This document shows, piece by piece, positions 37,622 through 47,220 of a stretch of 64,000 bases of DNA. The notes under the pieces are model-generated. The model did not search any database. It was not told the DNA's origin and worked only from the letters and a program-made list of their open reading frames with translations. Within the stretch, counting starts at the first letter, position 1; each line of letters begins with the position of its first letter. The position numbers were made by a program, and so were the translations under genes. The stretch comes from Alsobacter ponti (GTDB lineage: Bacteria > Pseudomonadota > Alphaproteobacteria > Rhizobiales > Beijerinckiaceae), in the NCBI RefSeq assembly GCF_024294805.1, contig NZ_JANCLU010000007.1, positions 1 to 64,000 on the forward strand, read 5' to 3'.

Positions 37622-38419
37622 ATGGAATTCGGTATCGAGACTGTCGCGGCGCTGGGCCTCGTGGCGCTGGTGGCGGGGTTCTTTGACTCCATCGCCGGCG
37701 GCGGCGGGCTGCTCACCGTGCCGGCGCTGCTGCTGGCCGGGTTCGACCCGGTGTCGGCCATCGCCACGAACAAGCTGCAGGGCAGCTTCGGCACCGCTTC
37801 GGCGACGTTCTCCTTCGCCCGCGCCGGAAGGATCGCCTGGGCCGAGGCGCTGCCCATGGCAGCCGTCTCCGGAGCCGCCTCCGTGGCGGGCGCGCTGGCG
37901 GTGCAGGCGATCCCGGCCGCGGCGCTGGCCGCCATCGTGCCGTTCCTGATGCTCGGCATGGCGCTCTATTTCGGCCTGTCGAAGGGCATGGGCGACGCCG
38001 ACGCGCGAAGCCGCGTCGGCCCCACGGCCTTCACGCTCACGCTGGCCCCGATTATCGGCTTCTACGACGGCTTCTTCGGCCCCGGCGCCGGCTCATTCTA
38101 TATGGTGGGGTTCGTGACCCTGCTGGGCTTCGGCCTGCTGCGCGCCACCGCGCACACCAAGGCGCTGAACCTGGCGAGCAATGTCGGCTCGCTGGCGCTC
38201 TACGCCGCCTCGGGGCTCATCGTCTGGCCGGTGGGGCTGGTGATGGGCGTCGCGGCGCTGACGGGCGCGCAGATCGGATCGCGCCTGGCGCTGCGCATGG
38301 GCGCGCGGCTGATCCGGCCGCTGATCGTGGTGGTGTGCTGCGCCGTGGCGCTCCGCCTCCTGATGGACCCCGCCAACCCGGCGCGCGCCTGGCTCTCAAA
38401 AGCGCTGGCCGGGGGCTGA
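37622..38419 (+). CDS. TSUP-family (TauE/SafE) membrane permease
   Basis: The 265-residue membrane protein has about eight hydrophobic segments in two repeats. They open GFFDSIAGGGGLLTVPALL and YDGFFGPGAGSFYMVGFVTLLG, the signature of the TauE/SafE (formerly DUF81) sulfite/sulfonate-type exporters. The substrate is unknown. It starts 36 bases after the hydratase gene and ends just before the rpsT promoter. Confidence 0.9.
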   Translation: MEFGIETVAALGLVALVAGFFDSIAGGGGLLTVPALLLAGFDPVSAIATNKLQGSFGTASATFSFARAGRIAWAEALPMAAVSGAASVAGALAVQAIPAAALAAIVPFLMLGMALYFGLSKGMGDADARSRVGPTAFTLTLAPIIGFYDGFFGPGAGSFYMVGFVTLLGFGLLRATAHTKALNLASNVGSLALYAASGLIVWPVGLVMGVAALTGAQIGSRLALRMGARLIRPLIVVVCCAVALRLLMDPANPARAWLSKALAGG

Positions 38420-38425
38420 CGAGCG

Positions 38426-38454
38426 TTGACGCTGCATCCCGCCTCCGCTATAAG
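38426..38454 (+). promoter_or_regulatory. Promoter of rpsT
   Basis: TTGACG (38426-38431) and TATAAG (38449-38454) are separated by exactly 17 bases. Transcription would begin near 38461, giving a leader of about 100 bases before the rpsT ATG at 38562. This is a strong match for a ribosomal protein gene promoter. Confidence 0.7.
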
Positions 38455-38561
38455 CCCGCCCCTATGAGCAGCCGGTCGGCTTCGTCCGCACCGGCTCTAT
38501 CCTTTCAGACGCATGACATGGGCGCGGCTCGTCCGGAGCCGCCTCGCAACGAGGACGACCG

Positions 38562-38828
38562 ATGGCCAATACGACTTCGGCGAAAAAGGCGACCCGCAAG
38601 ATCGCGCGCCGCACCGCCATCAACCGCAGCCGCCGCTCGGCGATGCGCACCTACGTGAAGAAGGTCGAGGAAGCGATCAAGGCCGGCGACAAGGCCGCCG
38701 CCGCCGCCGCGTTCAAGGCGGCCGAGCCCGTCATGATGCGCTCGGCGCAGAAGGGCATCGTCCATCGCAACACGGCGTCGCGCAAGGTTTCGCGGCTGGC
38801 CAGCGCCATCAAGGCCCTCCAGGCCTGA
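38562..38828 (+). CDS. rpsT: 30S ribosomal protein S20
   Basis: S20 is a primary 16S rRNA-binding protein. The 88-residue, very basic helical protein reads [19 protein letters not shown] at the start, with [15 protein letters not shown]-like and [18 protein letters not shown] segments typical of the family. It has its own promoter (38426-38454) and terminator (38857-38883). It lies upstream of dnaA, as in most Rhizobiales. Confidence 0.97.
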   Translation: MANTTSAKKATRKIARRTAINRSRRSAMRTYVKKVEEAIKAGDKAAAAAAFKAAEPVMMRSAQKGIVHRNTASRKVSRLASAIKALQA

Positions 38829-38856
38829 CGCGCCTCTCACATCTCCGACGGTTACG

Positions 38857-38883
38857 AAACCCGGCCTCGCGGCCGGGTTTTTT
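38857..38883 (+). terminator. Rho-independent terminator of rpsT
   Basis: CCCGGCC (38860-38866), loop TCGC and GGCCGGG (38871-38877) form a perfect 7-bp GC stem. The three A before it can pair with the start of the six T that follow (38878-38883). It begins 28 bases after the rpsT stop. Confidence 0.93.
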
Positions 38884-39758
38884 CATTGCGCAAAGCGGTG
38901 GCCGGAAGCGCTAAATGCGAGCGTGACGAAGTTGCCGCGCGGCCCGGATTTCCGGCGTGAGCTTCGCCCGGCGAGCAGATTCCCGCTTGACAATCCTTCC
39001 CCTCTGGGGCTCGGCCGAGACCCAGCTCGGAGCCTTCCGTCGCGCAGGAAATGACAAGCAAGATCATGAACTTACGGCACAAGACACATTGATGACGTGG
39101 ATTCCTGAGCCGCCGCCGACGCGCCGTCCGGGGGCTCGAAAATTTTTCTGCCCGGCCCGGCTCGCGCCGCCCGCCGGACGGGGCTTAAGGAATTATGAAC
39201 TGAGTCAAGGCGTTGGGGTCCGGGTCCGGAAGCAGCTCCGCCGGACCGGCCGGGAATCGGGACCCTCCGCGCCGGCCCGTCTGTTGCGCCGTCCTTGGCC
39301 GCTGTGTAAGGTCAAATCACTCCGGGGCGACGCCTTGGGGCTCTCACCAAATGAAACCGGACTACAATAACCCGGCGACAGGGTTCTTTATATTTGCGCT
39401 TAAATATAGGGAGGCACTTTCGAACCTGTTTACTTTCAAGCCCGTCACAACGAACGGGCAGCGATCGCCAAAACAAACGCCGCCATTTGCAAAGCGGCAC
39501 AACGTCACCGGATAAGGTGGCACAGTTCAGCTAAAAAGCTGTCGAGGGGCATATCATGACGAGCATGACACGACACCAGGGCTGCCATCGCGTTTTCCAG
39601 CGTCCCGGAGTGGTTGTCGGAATCGTCACGACCGTCCTGACCACGTCCTGACGGGTCAGGCTTCCGGCCCGCGGGGCCGCACTCTTCATCATCATGTTTC
39701 ATCGATACCCGTCAGCGCCCGCCAGCGGCGATGCGGATCATTTTGCAGGACCGGTCAC
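38884..39758 (+). other. Non-coding region between rpsT and dnaA
   Basis: This is the only stretch over 300 bases without a convincing gene. Short open frames here have Arg/Pro-rich, antisense-like composition and I reject them. It holds an A/T-rich island (about 39340-39430) and several small inverted repeats (AACCC/GGGTT around 39370; GCCGC/GCGGC around 39482; CCTGA/TCAGG around 39646). There are five GANTC sites (38977, 39100, 39202, 39254, 39620), and a possible dnaA promoter TTGCAA-18-GATAAG (39487-39516). I see no consensus DnaA box TTATCCACA, so it does not look like a replication origin. Confidence 0.7.
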
Positions 39759-41270
39759 ATGCTTCACGCGGCAGGAAAAGGGGTTTCGGATCATGGCTAC
39801 GGCGAGCCGATGACGTCCGGGATCGAAGCCGACCGCGACGACGAGGCCTGGGAGCGCGTGCGCCGACGCCTGCGCGCCGAGCTGGGCGAGGACGTGTTTT
39901 CGAGCTGGTTCGGCCGGCTGGAGCTGGTCGGCGTCGCTGAAGGCGTGGGCCACCTCTCCGTGCCGACGCGCTTCCTGAAGAGCTGGATCCAGTCGCACTA
40001 CATGGACCGTGTCCGCGCCCTCGTCGCCGAGGAATGCGCCGGCGTGGGCGACATCAGCCTCAGCGTGCGCAGCGCCGTGCAGCGCGGCCCGGTGCGCATC
40101 CCCGGCCCCATCGAGACGGTGTCCCACCAGGGCGCGGCGGCGATCGCCGGCCGGCCGGTCAGCGTCGAGAAGGCGATGACGCCCGCGCCCGAGCAGGACC
40201 GGCACGCCCATCACGACGTCGACGGGCTGCAGGGCTCGCCGCTGGACCGCCGTCTGACCTTCGCCAGCTTCCTGCTCGGCCGCTCCAATGCTCTCGCCCA
40301 TGCGGCGGCCGAGCGCGTGTCGCGCATCGACTCCGGGGCCGCTCCGCTCTACAACCCTCTCTACATCCACGCCGCCGTCGGGCTGGGCAAGACGCACCTG
40401 CTCCAGGCCGTGGCGCACGAGGTGCTGGCCGGCGGCAAGCGCGTCATCTACCTCACCGCCGACCGGTTCATGTACGGCTTCGTCGCCGCGCTGAAGGCGC
40501 AGACGGCGCTCGCCTTCAAGGAAAGGCTGCGCGGCATCGACCTTCTGGTCATCGACGACGTGCAGTTCCTGCAGGGCAAGTCGATCCAGCAGGAGTTCTG
40601 CCACACCATCAACGCGCTGATCGACGCGGGCCGGCAGGTGGTGATCGCCGCCGACAGGCCGCCGGGCGACCTGGAGACGCTGGACGAGCGCGTGCGCTCG
40701 CGGCTGGCGGGCGGGCTCGTCGTCGAGATGGGCGCGCTCGACGAGGCGCTGCGCGTCAAAATTTTGGAGGCGCGCGTCGCCGCCGCAAGGCAGCACCAGC
40801 CCGGCTTCGAGGTGAGCCCGGCCGTGGTGTCGTTCGTCGCCCGCTCGATCACCACCAACGGGCGCGACCTCGACGGGGCGGTCAACCGCCTGCTGGCCCA
40901 CAGCACGCTCTCCGGCGCGCCGCTGACGGTCGAAGCCGCCGAGGCGGCCATCCGCGACCTAGTGCGGTCGCGCGAGCCCAAGAAAGTCCGCATCGAGGAC
41001 ATCCAGAAGCTGGTCGCCACCCACTATAATGTCAGCCGCGCCGACATCCTGTCGTCCCGCCGCTCGGCGGGGGTGGTGAAGCCGCGCCAGATCGCCATGT
41101 ACCTCGCCAAGCAGCTCACCTTGCGCTCGCTGCCGGAGATCGGCCGGCGCTTCGGCGGGCGCGACCACACCACGGTGCTGCACGCCGTGCGCAAGATCGA
41201 CGGCGTGGTGGCGCAGGATCCCGTGCTGCGCGAGGAGATCGAACTCCTCAAGCGCATGTTGCAGGAATAG
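39759..41270 (+). CDS. dnaA: Chromosomal replication initiator protein DnaA
   Basis: DnaA binds DnaA boxes and opens the origin. The 503-residue protein has domain I ([18 protein letters not shown]), a linker, and the AAA+ core with Walker [16 protein letters not shown] and Walker [14 protein letters not shown]. Domain IV carries the signature [16 protein letters not shown] chose the ATG at 39759 because AGGA lies 8 bases before it; the ATG at 39810 ([14 protein letters not shown]) is the alternative and has no clear ribosome binding site. It is followed by dnaN after 177 bases. Confidence 0.95.
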   Translation: MLHAAGKGVSDHGYGEPMTSGIEADRDDEAWERVRRRLRAELGEDVFSSWFGRLELVGVAEGVGHLSVPTRFLKSWIQSHYMDRVRALVAEECAGVGDISLSVRSAVQRGPVRIPGPIETVSHQGAAAIAGRPVSVEKAMTPAPEQDRHAHHDVDGLQGSPLDRRLTFASFLLGRSNALAHAAAERVSRIDSGAAPLYNPLYIHAAVGLGKTHLLQAVAHEVLAGGKRVIYLTADRFMYGFVAALKAQTALAFKERLRGIDLLVIDDVQFLQGKSIQQEFCHTINALIDAGRQVVIAADRPPGDLETLDERVRSRLAGGLVVEMGALDEALRVKILEARVAAARQHQPGFEVSPAVVSFVARSITTNGRDLDGAVNRLLAHSTLSGAPLTVEAAEAAIRDLVRSREPKKVRIEDIQKLVATHYNVSRADILSSRRSAGVVKPRQIAMYLAKQLTLRSLPEIGRRFGGRDHTTVLHAVRKIDGVVAQDPVLREEIELLKRMLQE

Positions 41271-41416
41271 CCGCAAGGCCGGCCCCGGCCCGCCGAATCC
41301 GCCCTTTTTTGTGATTACCCGCGCCAACCCGTCCCGCGCGCAAGCTCGGCGCTTGCGCTTGGCCGGGGGGCTTGCGAATGTGCTTGCCCCGCCGCTCAGG
41401 CGCGGCGGGCGCAGTC

Positions 41417-41425
41417 CGTGGATAA
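41417..41425 (-). promoter_or_regulatory. DnaA-box-like site before dnaN
   Basis: On the minus strand the nonamer reads TTATCCACG, one base from the consensus TTATCCACA. It lies 22 bases upstream of the dnaN ATG, in the dnaA-dnaN gap. A single box could serve in autoregulation but not as an origin by itself. Confidence 0.5.
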
Positions 41426-41447
41426 CGAAAAGGTTCGCAGGTCGGCC

Positions 41448-42566
41448 ATGAAGGTCACAGTCGAGCGCTCCGCGCTCCTCAAGTCCCTGGGGCACGTGCA
41501 CCGCGTCGTGGAGCGCCGCAACACGATCCCGATCCTGTCCAACGTGCTGATCCGCGCCGAGGCCGGCCAGCTCAGCCTCAAGGCGACCGACCTCGACCTC
41601 GAGGTCACCGAGAGCTTCGCCGCGGATGTCGGCCAGCCGGGCGCGACCACCGTCCCCGCCCATGTCATCTACGAGATCGTGCGCAAGCTGCCGGACGGCT
41701 CGCAGGTATCGCTCGAGACCACCGGCGACGTCGGCCAGGTGCTGATCCGGTCGGGCCGGTCGCGCTTCAACCTCCAGTCGCTGCCCGAGACCGACTTCCC
41801 GGACCTCGCCACGGGCGACATGAGCCACCGCTTCAGCCTCTCCTCGGTCGAGCTGAAGCGCCTCATCGAGAAGACGCAGTTCGCCATCTCCACCGAGGAG
41901 ACGCGCTATTACCTCAACGGCATCTATTTCCACGTAATGGATGTCGGCGGCCGCGCTGTGCTGCGCGCCGTGGCCACGGACGGCCACCGCCTCGCCCGCG
42001 TCGAGTCGGAGGCGCCGGCCGCGGCGGTCGGCATGCCGGGCGTCATCATCCCGCGCAAGGCGGTGGCGGAAATCATCAAGCTCGTCGACGACGCCGGCGA
42101 TGAGGTCGAGATCGAGCTGTCGTCCACCAAGATCCGGCTGACGCTGGGCGCGGTGGTGCTCACCTCCAAGCTGATCGACGGGACCTTCCCCGACTACCAG
42201 CGCGTCATCCCGGTCGGCAACGACAAGCAGCTCGTCGTCGACAAGGCCGAGTTCTCGAACGCGGTCGATCGCGTGTCGACGATCTCGTCCGAGCGCGGGC
42301 GCGCCGTGAAGCTGTCGCTGGCCGAGCGCCGCCTGACTCTTTCCGTGACCAACCCGGATTCGGGGTCGGCGACGGAGGAGATCGAGGTCGACTACGACGC
42401 CGCGGCGCTCGATATCGGCTTCAACGCGCGCTATCTGCTCGACATCGCCGGGCAGCTCGAAGGCGACACGGCCCTGTTCCGGCTCGCCGACCCGGGCTCG
42501 CCGACGCTGATCCAGGACCGCGAGGGCGCGCCGGCGCTCTACGTCCTGATGCCGATGCGCGTCTGA
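41448..42566 (+). CDS. dnaN: DNA polymerase III beta sliding clamp
   Basis: DnaN is the ring-shaped processivity clamp. The 372-residue protein has three clamp domains, with VVERRNTIPILSNVLIRAE in domain 1, FPDLATGD and AISTEETRYYLNGIYFH in domain 2, and the C-terminal VLMPMRV typical of the family. The ATG at 41448 gives the usual start MKVTVERSALLK; a GTG 30 bases upstream overlaps the DnaA-box-like site. recF and gyrB, its usual neighbours, are 15 kb away on the other strand. Confidence 0.97.
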   Translation: MKVTVERSALLKSLGHVHRVVERRNTIPILSNVLIRAEAGQLSLKATDLDLEVTESFAADVGQPGATTVPAHVIYEIVRKLPDGSQVSLETTGDVGQVLIRSGRSRFNLQSLPETDFPDLATGDMSHRFSLSSVELKRLIEKTQFAISTEETRYYLNGIYFHVMDVGGRAVLRAVATDGHRLARVESEAPAAAVGMPGVIIPRKAVAEIIKLVDDAGDEVEIELSSTKIRLTLGAVVLTSKLIDGTFPDYQRVIPVGNDKQLVVDKAEFSNAVDRVSTISSERGRAVKLSLAERRLTLSVTNPDSGSATEEIEVDYDAAALDIGFNARYLLDIAGQLEGDTALFRLADPGSPTLIQDREGAPALYVLMPMRV

Positions 42567-42660
42567 CGCCCCTGTTTTCACGCAAAGCCTGCGCCGGCCG
42601 CCGCCAAACGGCCGGGAATCCCGGCGCATGCTGCGCCGAATTCCCGACCGGAGACCGGCC

Positions 42661-44751
42661 ATGACCGCACCCGACACCCCCGAAAGCAACCCGCTGCTCG
42701 CCGCCTGGGACACGCCGTTCGAGACGCCGCCCTTCGCCGCGATCCGCCCCGAGCACTTCCGGCCGGCCTTCGAGGCGGCCTTCGCGGCGCACCGGGCCGA
42801 AATCGACGCCATCGCCGCCGATCCGTCGCCCGCCACCTTCGCCAACACAATCGACGCGCTGGAGCTCTCCGGCGAGACGCTGTCGCGGGTCGGGGGCGTG
42901 TTCTGGAACCTCGCGGGAGCGCACACGAGCCCGGAGCTCCAGGCCATCGAGAGGGAGATTTCTCCCATCGCCGCCAAGCACTTCAGCGACATCGGCATGA
43001 ACGCGGGCCTGTTCGCCCGCATCGACGCGCTGTGGAGCCGTGTCGACGAGCTGGGGCTCGACGACGAGCAGAAACGCGTGCTGGAGCTGACCCACAAGCG
43101 GTTCGTGCGCTCCGGCGCCAAGCTTGCGCTGCAGGCGAAGCAGCGCCTGTCCCAGATCGTCGAACGACTGGCGACGCTGGGCACGCAGTTCAGCCAGAAC
43201 GTGCTCGCCGACGAGGCGGACACCCTCGTGGAGCTGGAGGGTGAGGCAGGACTCGCCGGTCTTCCGGACTGGCTGGTCGCCGCCACCGCGCAGGCGGCCG
43301 AGGACCACGGCCTGAAGGGCCGACACATCGTCACGCTGTCGCGCTCGCTGATCGAGCCGTTTTTGCAGTTCTCGTCCAACCGGGCGCTTCGCGAGAAGGC
43401 CTACGGGCTGTGGATTCGGCGCGGCGAGATGGGCGGCGCGTCCGACAACCGCGCCATCGTCGCGGAAATGGTAGCGCTGCGCGTCGAGCGCGCCCGGCTG
43501 CTCGGCTATCGCACCTTCGCCGCCTACAAGCTCGACACCAGCATGGCCAAGACGCCGGAGGCGGTGCGCGGCCTGCTCGACCGCGTCTGGCCGATGGCGC
43601 GGGCGCGGGCGCTGGAGGAGCGCGACGCCCTTCAGGCCATGGCGCAACAGGATGATGCGAGCATCGTCATCGCCGCGCATGACTGGCGCTACTACGCCGC
43701 CAAGGTGCGCGCGGCGCGCCACAACCTCGACGAAGGCGAAATCAAGCCCTACCTGCAGCTCGACCGCGTGATCCAGGCGGCGTTCGACACGGCCACGCGC
43801 CTGTTCGGCGTCCGCTTCTCGGAGCGGCGCGACCTGCCGACCTACCATCCCGACGTGCGGACCTGGGAGGTGACGGACGCGGCCGGCCGTCACCTCGCCC
43901 TGTTCTACGGCGACTATTTCGCCCGGTCCTCGAAGCGCAGCGGCGCGTGGATGAGCTCGTTCCGCGGCCAGCGCAAGCTGGGGCGCGACGTGCGCCCGAT
44001 CGTCGTCAACGTGCTGAACTTCGCGCGCGCGCCGGAAGGCCAGCCCACCCTGCTCAGCTTCGACGACGCGCGCACCGTCTTCCACGAGTTCGGCCATGCC
44101 CTGCACGGCATGCTGTCGGACGTGACCTACCCCTCGATCGCCGGCACCGCGGTGCCGCGCGACTTCGTCGAGTTCCCCTCGCAGGTCTACGAGCACTGGC
44201 TAATGCGCCCGGAAGTTCTGCGGACCTGCGCGCTGCACGCGCGGACGGGGGAGCCGATGCCGCAGGCGCTGCTCGACCGCATCCAGGCGGCGCGCAACTT
44301 CAACCAGGGCTTCGCCACGGTGGAGTACGTCGCCTCCGCCATCGTCGACATGGAGTTCCACGCGCTGGAGAGCGCGACCGACATCGACCCCGTCGCCTTC
44401 GAGCGGCGCGTGCTCGACGGGATCGGCATGCCGGCCGAAATCGCCATGCGCCACCGCACGCCGCATTTCACGCACGTGTTCTCGGGCGACGGCTACTCGG
44501 CCGGATACTACTCCTATCTGTGGTCGGAAGTGCTGGACGCGGACGGCTTCGCGGCGTTCGAGGAGGCGGGCGACATCTTCGACCCGGAGCTTGCGGGCCG
44601 GCTGAAGCGCCACGTCTACGCGGCGGGATCGAGCCGCGATCCGGAGCTCGCCTACCGCGCCTTCCGCGGCCGCGACCCCGATGTCGACGCCTTGCTGCGC
44701 AAGCGCGGCTTCCTCGGCGAAGTCGCCGAGGCGGGCGGCGAGGAGCGGTAA
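42661..44751 (+). CDS. M3-family zinc metallopeptidase (oligopeptidase / dipeptidyl carboxypeptidase type)
   Basis: The 696-residue cytoplasmic peptidase has the M3 zinc motif HEFGHALHG near residue 475, with the third ligand Glu in FVEFPSQVYEHW shortly after. The C-terminal substrate-tyrosine segment HVFSGDGYSAGYYSYLWSE is intact. Such enzymes degrade short peptides; the sequence resembles both Dcp and oligopeptidase A, and the exact specificity cannot be read. GGAG lies 8 bases before the ATG. It ends 3 bases before livF on the opposite strand. Confidence 0.9.
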   Translation: MTAPDTPESNPLLAAWDTPFETPPFAAIRPEHFRPAFEAAFAAHRAEIDAIAADPSPATFANTIDALELSGETLSRVGGVFWNLAGAHTSPELQAIEREISPIAAKHFSDIGMNAGLFARIDALWSRVDELGLDDEQKRVLELTHKRFVRSGAKLALQAKQRLSQIVERLATLGTQFSQNVLADEADTLVELEGEAGLAGLPDWLVAATAQAAEDHGLKGRHIVTLSRSLIEPFLQFSSNRALREKAYGLWIRRGEMGGASDNRAIVAEMVALRVERARLLGYRTFAAYKLDTSMAKTPEAVRGLLDRVWPMARARALEERDALQAMAQQDDASIVIAAHDWRYYAAKVRAARHNLDEGEIKPYLQLDRVIQAAFDTATRLFGVRFSERRDLPTYHPDVRTWEVTDAAGRHLALFYGDYFARSSKRSGAWMSSFRGQRKLGRDVRPIVVNVLNFARAPEGQPTLLSFDDARTVFHEFGHALHGMLSDVTYPSIAGTAVPRDFVEFPSQVYEHWLMRPEVLRTCALHARTGEPMPQALLDRIQAARNFNQGFATVEYVASAIVDMEFHALESATDIDPVAFERRVLDGIGMPAEIAMRHRTPHFTHVFSGDGYSAGYYSYLWSEVLDADGFAAFEEAGDIFDPELAGRLKRHVYAAGSSRDPELAYRAFRGRDPDVDALLRKRGFLGEVAEAGGEER

Positions 44752-44754
44752 GGG

Positions 44755-45456
44755 TCACACGCCGACGTAGCGGCGGACGAGCTCGGCATCGCGTTCGAGG
44801 TCGCCGCTGTCGCCCGACCAGACCGTGCGGCCTTTCTCGATGACGACGTGCCGGTCGGCGAGCCGCTTGAGCACGCTCAGGTTCTTGTCGACGATGAGGA
44901 TGGCCTGGCCCTCCTGCTTCAGCAGGGCCAGGCAGCGCCAGATCTCGGCGCGGATGACGGGGGCGAGGCCTTCCGTCGCCTCGTCGAGGATCAGCAGGCG
45001 GGGGTTGGTCATCAGGGCGCGCCCCACCGCCAGCATTTGCTGCTCGCCGCCCGAGAGCGTGCGCGCGAACTGCGCGTGTCGCTCCTCCAGCCTCGGAAAC
45101 AGGGCGTAGACGCGCGCGAGCGTCCAGGGATCGCGCCGGTTCAGCCGGTTCGCGGCGGTCGCGACCAGGTTTTCCCGCACGGTGAGCGTCGGAAACACCT
45201 GCCGTCCTTCCGGCACGAGGCCGATGCCGCGCCGCGCCATCGCGTCGGGCGACGCGCCGACCACCGCCGCGCCCTCGAAGGCGATGTCGCCGCCGATCGC
45301 CGGCGTGAGGCCCATGATGGCGCGGATCGTCGTCGTCTTGCCCATGCCGTTGCGGCCCAGCAGGGTCACCACCTGCCCCGCCTCGACCGCGAGCGACACG
45401 TCGAACAGCACCTGGCTGGCGCCGTAGGCCGCTTGAAGCCCCCGCACGGACAGCAT
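44755..45456 (-). CDS. livF: Liv-type ABC transporter ATP-binding protein LivF
   Basis: The 233-residue ATPase has Walker A GRNGMGKTTTIRAIMGL, the ABC signature LSGGEQQML and Walker B LLILDEATEGLAP. This is the LivF subtype (TEGLAP after Walker B). It ends the operon livK-livH-livM-livG-livF and its ATG touches the livG stop by 1 base. With LivG it powers uptake of branched-chain amino acids or related ligands. Confidence 0.93.
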   Translation of the reverse strand: MLSVRGLQAAYGASQVLFDVSLAVEAGQVVTLLGRNGMGKTTTIRAIMGLTPAIGGDIAFEGAAVVGASPDAMARRGIGLVPEGRQVFPTLTVRENLVATAANRLNRRDPWTLARVYALFPRLEERHAQFARTLSGGEQQMLAVGRALMTNPRLLILDEATEGLAPVIRAEIWRCLALLKQEGQAILIVDKNLSVLKRLADRHVVIEKGRTVWSGDSGDLERDAELVRRYVGV

Positions 45457-46208
45457 CAGACGTCCCCCTCGCCCAGATAGGCCACCCGGACCTCGGGGCT
45501 GGCCTGGATGGCGGCGGCGTCGCCGCTGGCGATGACGCGGCCGTGGACGAGCACCGAGATCCGGTCGGCGAGCGCGAACACGGTCTCCATGTCGTGTTCG
45601 ACGAGAAGCATGCCGATCCGGCCCTTGAGGCCGGCCAGCAGGTCTTGCATCTGGCGGCTTTCGCTCGGCCCCAGGCCGGCCATGGGCTCGTCGAGCAGCA
45701 GCAGGCGCGGCTCGCCGGCGAGCGCCACGGCGAGCTCCAGCTGCTTCTGCTCACCGTGAGACAAAGCCGAGACCGGCACGTCCGCCCGGGCGGCGAGGCC
45801 GGCCATGGCGAGATAGTCGCGCGCAGGATCGCGCAGGGAGGCGTCGCGGCGCGCGGCGCGCCAGAAGCGGAAGCTGTGTCCGTGGCGGACCTGCACCGCG
45901 AGCGCCACGTTGTCGAGCGCGGTTTCGTCGGGCAGCAATTGCACGATCTGGAACGTCCGGCCCAGGCCCATGCGGACGCGGGCGGCCGTCCCGAGACGCC
46001 CGATCTCCACTCCGGAGAGGCGGATCGCGCCCTCGCTCGGGCGAAGCTCGCCCATCAGCTGGGCGATGAACGTCGTCTTGCCCGCGCCGTTGGGCCCGAT
46101 CAGCGCGTGCAGTTCGCCTTCGCGCACGTCGAGCGACAGGTGGTCGGTGGCGACGAGGCCGCCGAACCGCTTGACCAGGCCCTCGACGGCGAGCAGCGGT
46201 TCAGCCAT
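45456..46208 (-). CDS. livG: Liv-type ABC transporter ATP-binding protein LivG
   Basis: The 250-residue ATPase starts LAVEGLVKRFGGLVATDHLS and has Walker A GPNGAGKTTF, signature LSHGEQKQLELA (a variant of LSGGE) and Walker B LLLLDEPMAGL. It is the LivG subtype, with GLGRTFQIVQLLPDETALDNV. The HGEQ variant is common in this subfamily. It overlaps livM by 8 bases. Confidence 0.93.
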   Translation of the reverse strand: MAEPLLAVEGLVKRFGGLVATDHLSLDVREGELHALIGPNGAGKTTFIAQLMGELRPSEGAIRLSGVEIGRLGTAARVRMGLGRTFQIVQLLPDETALDNVALAVQVRHGHSFRFWRAARRDASLRDPARDYLAMAGLAARADVPVSALSHGEQKQLELAVALAGEPRLLLLDEPMAGLGPSESRQMQDLLAGLKGRIGMLLVEHDMETVFALADRISVLVHGRVIASGDAAAIQASPEVRVAYLGEGDV

Positions 46209-47220
46209 GGCGGCCGCCCGCCTTGCGCGAGACGAGGCTTCCGAGCCCGCGCGGGAGGTAGAGCACGATGAGGACGAGGAGCGGTCCCATCACCACTTGC
46301 CAGTGCTCGGTCCAGCCCGCCAGCACGGTCTCGAGCCCGATCAGCGCAGCAGCGCCCAGCACCGGGCCCATCAGCGTGCCGACCCCGCCGAGGATGACCA
46401 TGATCATCAGTTCGCCCGACTGGGTCCAATGCATCATGTCCGGGCTGACGAAGCGGGAGAAATTGCCGAGCAGCGCGCCCGCCAGGCCTGTGCCCATCCC
46501 CGAGATGACGAAGGCCGCGAGCTTGTAGCGGTAGATCGGCACGCCCAGCGCCGCCATCCGGCGCTCGCTCTGCCGGATTCCGCCGAGCACCAGCCCGAAG
46601 CGCGAGCCCACGATGCGGCTCAACAGGCCAAGCCAGGCGGCCGCGAGGACGAGGCAGACGAAATAGAACGTCGTGTCGTTGCGCGTGTCGAGGAACGGCA
46701 GGGCGTTGCGCCGCCGCACGATCATCCCGTCGTCGCCGCCATAGGCCTTCAGCGACACGAACAGGAAGAACAGCATCTGGGCGAAGGCCAGCGTGATCAT
46801 GATGAACTGCACGCCGCCGGTGCGCAGCGAGAGCGCGCCGATGGCGGCGGCGGCGAGGCCGGAGGCGATCATCGCCGCCGGCAGGGTGAGGAGCATCTGG
46901 TCCGTGCCCGGCACGAAGCCCAGGAACGGCGCGCCCGCGACGAAGTGGCTGTAGAGCATCCCGACCGTATAGCCGCCGACGCCCAGGAACGCGGCGTGGC
47001 CGAAGCTGACCATGCCGCCATAGCCCAGCGCGAGGTTGAGGCTCGCGGCGGCGATGCACAGGATGACGATGCGCGTCGCCAGCGTGGTGATCGAGGCGTC
47101 GCCGAGCGCGTCCGCCACGAAGGGCAGCGCCGCCAGCACGACCGGCGCGACGAGCCAGAGCGCGCGCCCCGGGCGGAGATCGACGCCGAGCGCGCCGCGC
47201 TGGAGGGCCGATCTATCCAT
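46201..47220 (-). CDS. livM: Liv-type ABC transporter permease LivM
   Basis: The 339-residue permease has eight or more hydrophobic segments and the LivM core AASLNLALGYGGMVSFGHAAFLG (quoted from a longer conserved helix). Near its C-terminus it has LMIMVILGGVGTLMGPVLGA, the EAA-like loop that contacts the ATPases. It overlaps livG by 8 bases and livH by 8 bases, so translation is tightly coupled. Confidence 0.92.
   Translation of the reverse strand: MDRSALQRGALGVDLRPGRALWLVAPVVLAALPFVADALGDASITTLATRIVILCIAAASLNLALGYGGMVSFGHAAFLGVGGYTVGMLYSHFVAGAPFLGFVPGTDQMLLTLPAAMIASGLAAAAIGALSLRTGGVQFIMITLAFAQMLFFLFVSLKAYGGDDGMIVRRRNALPFLDTRNDTTFYFVCLVLAAAWLGLLSRIVGSRFGLVLGGIRQSERRMAALGVPIYRYKLAAFVISGMGTGLAGALLGNFSRFVSPDMMHWTQSGELMIMVILGGVGTLMGPVLGAAALIGLETVLAGWTEHWQVVMGPLLVLIVLYLPRGLGSLVSRKAGGRHG

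Noticed and set aside
38957-39702. Open frames of 60-140 codons in the rpsT-dnaA gap
   Set aside because: Arg/Pro-rich, no ribosome binding site, no recognisable domain; overlapping frames on both strands are equally open.
38884-39758. oriC at the dnaA upstream region
   Set aside because: No cluster of DnaA boxes; only one near-consensus box in the area and it lies before dnaN at 41417-41425.
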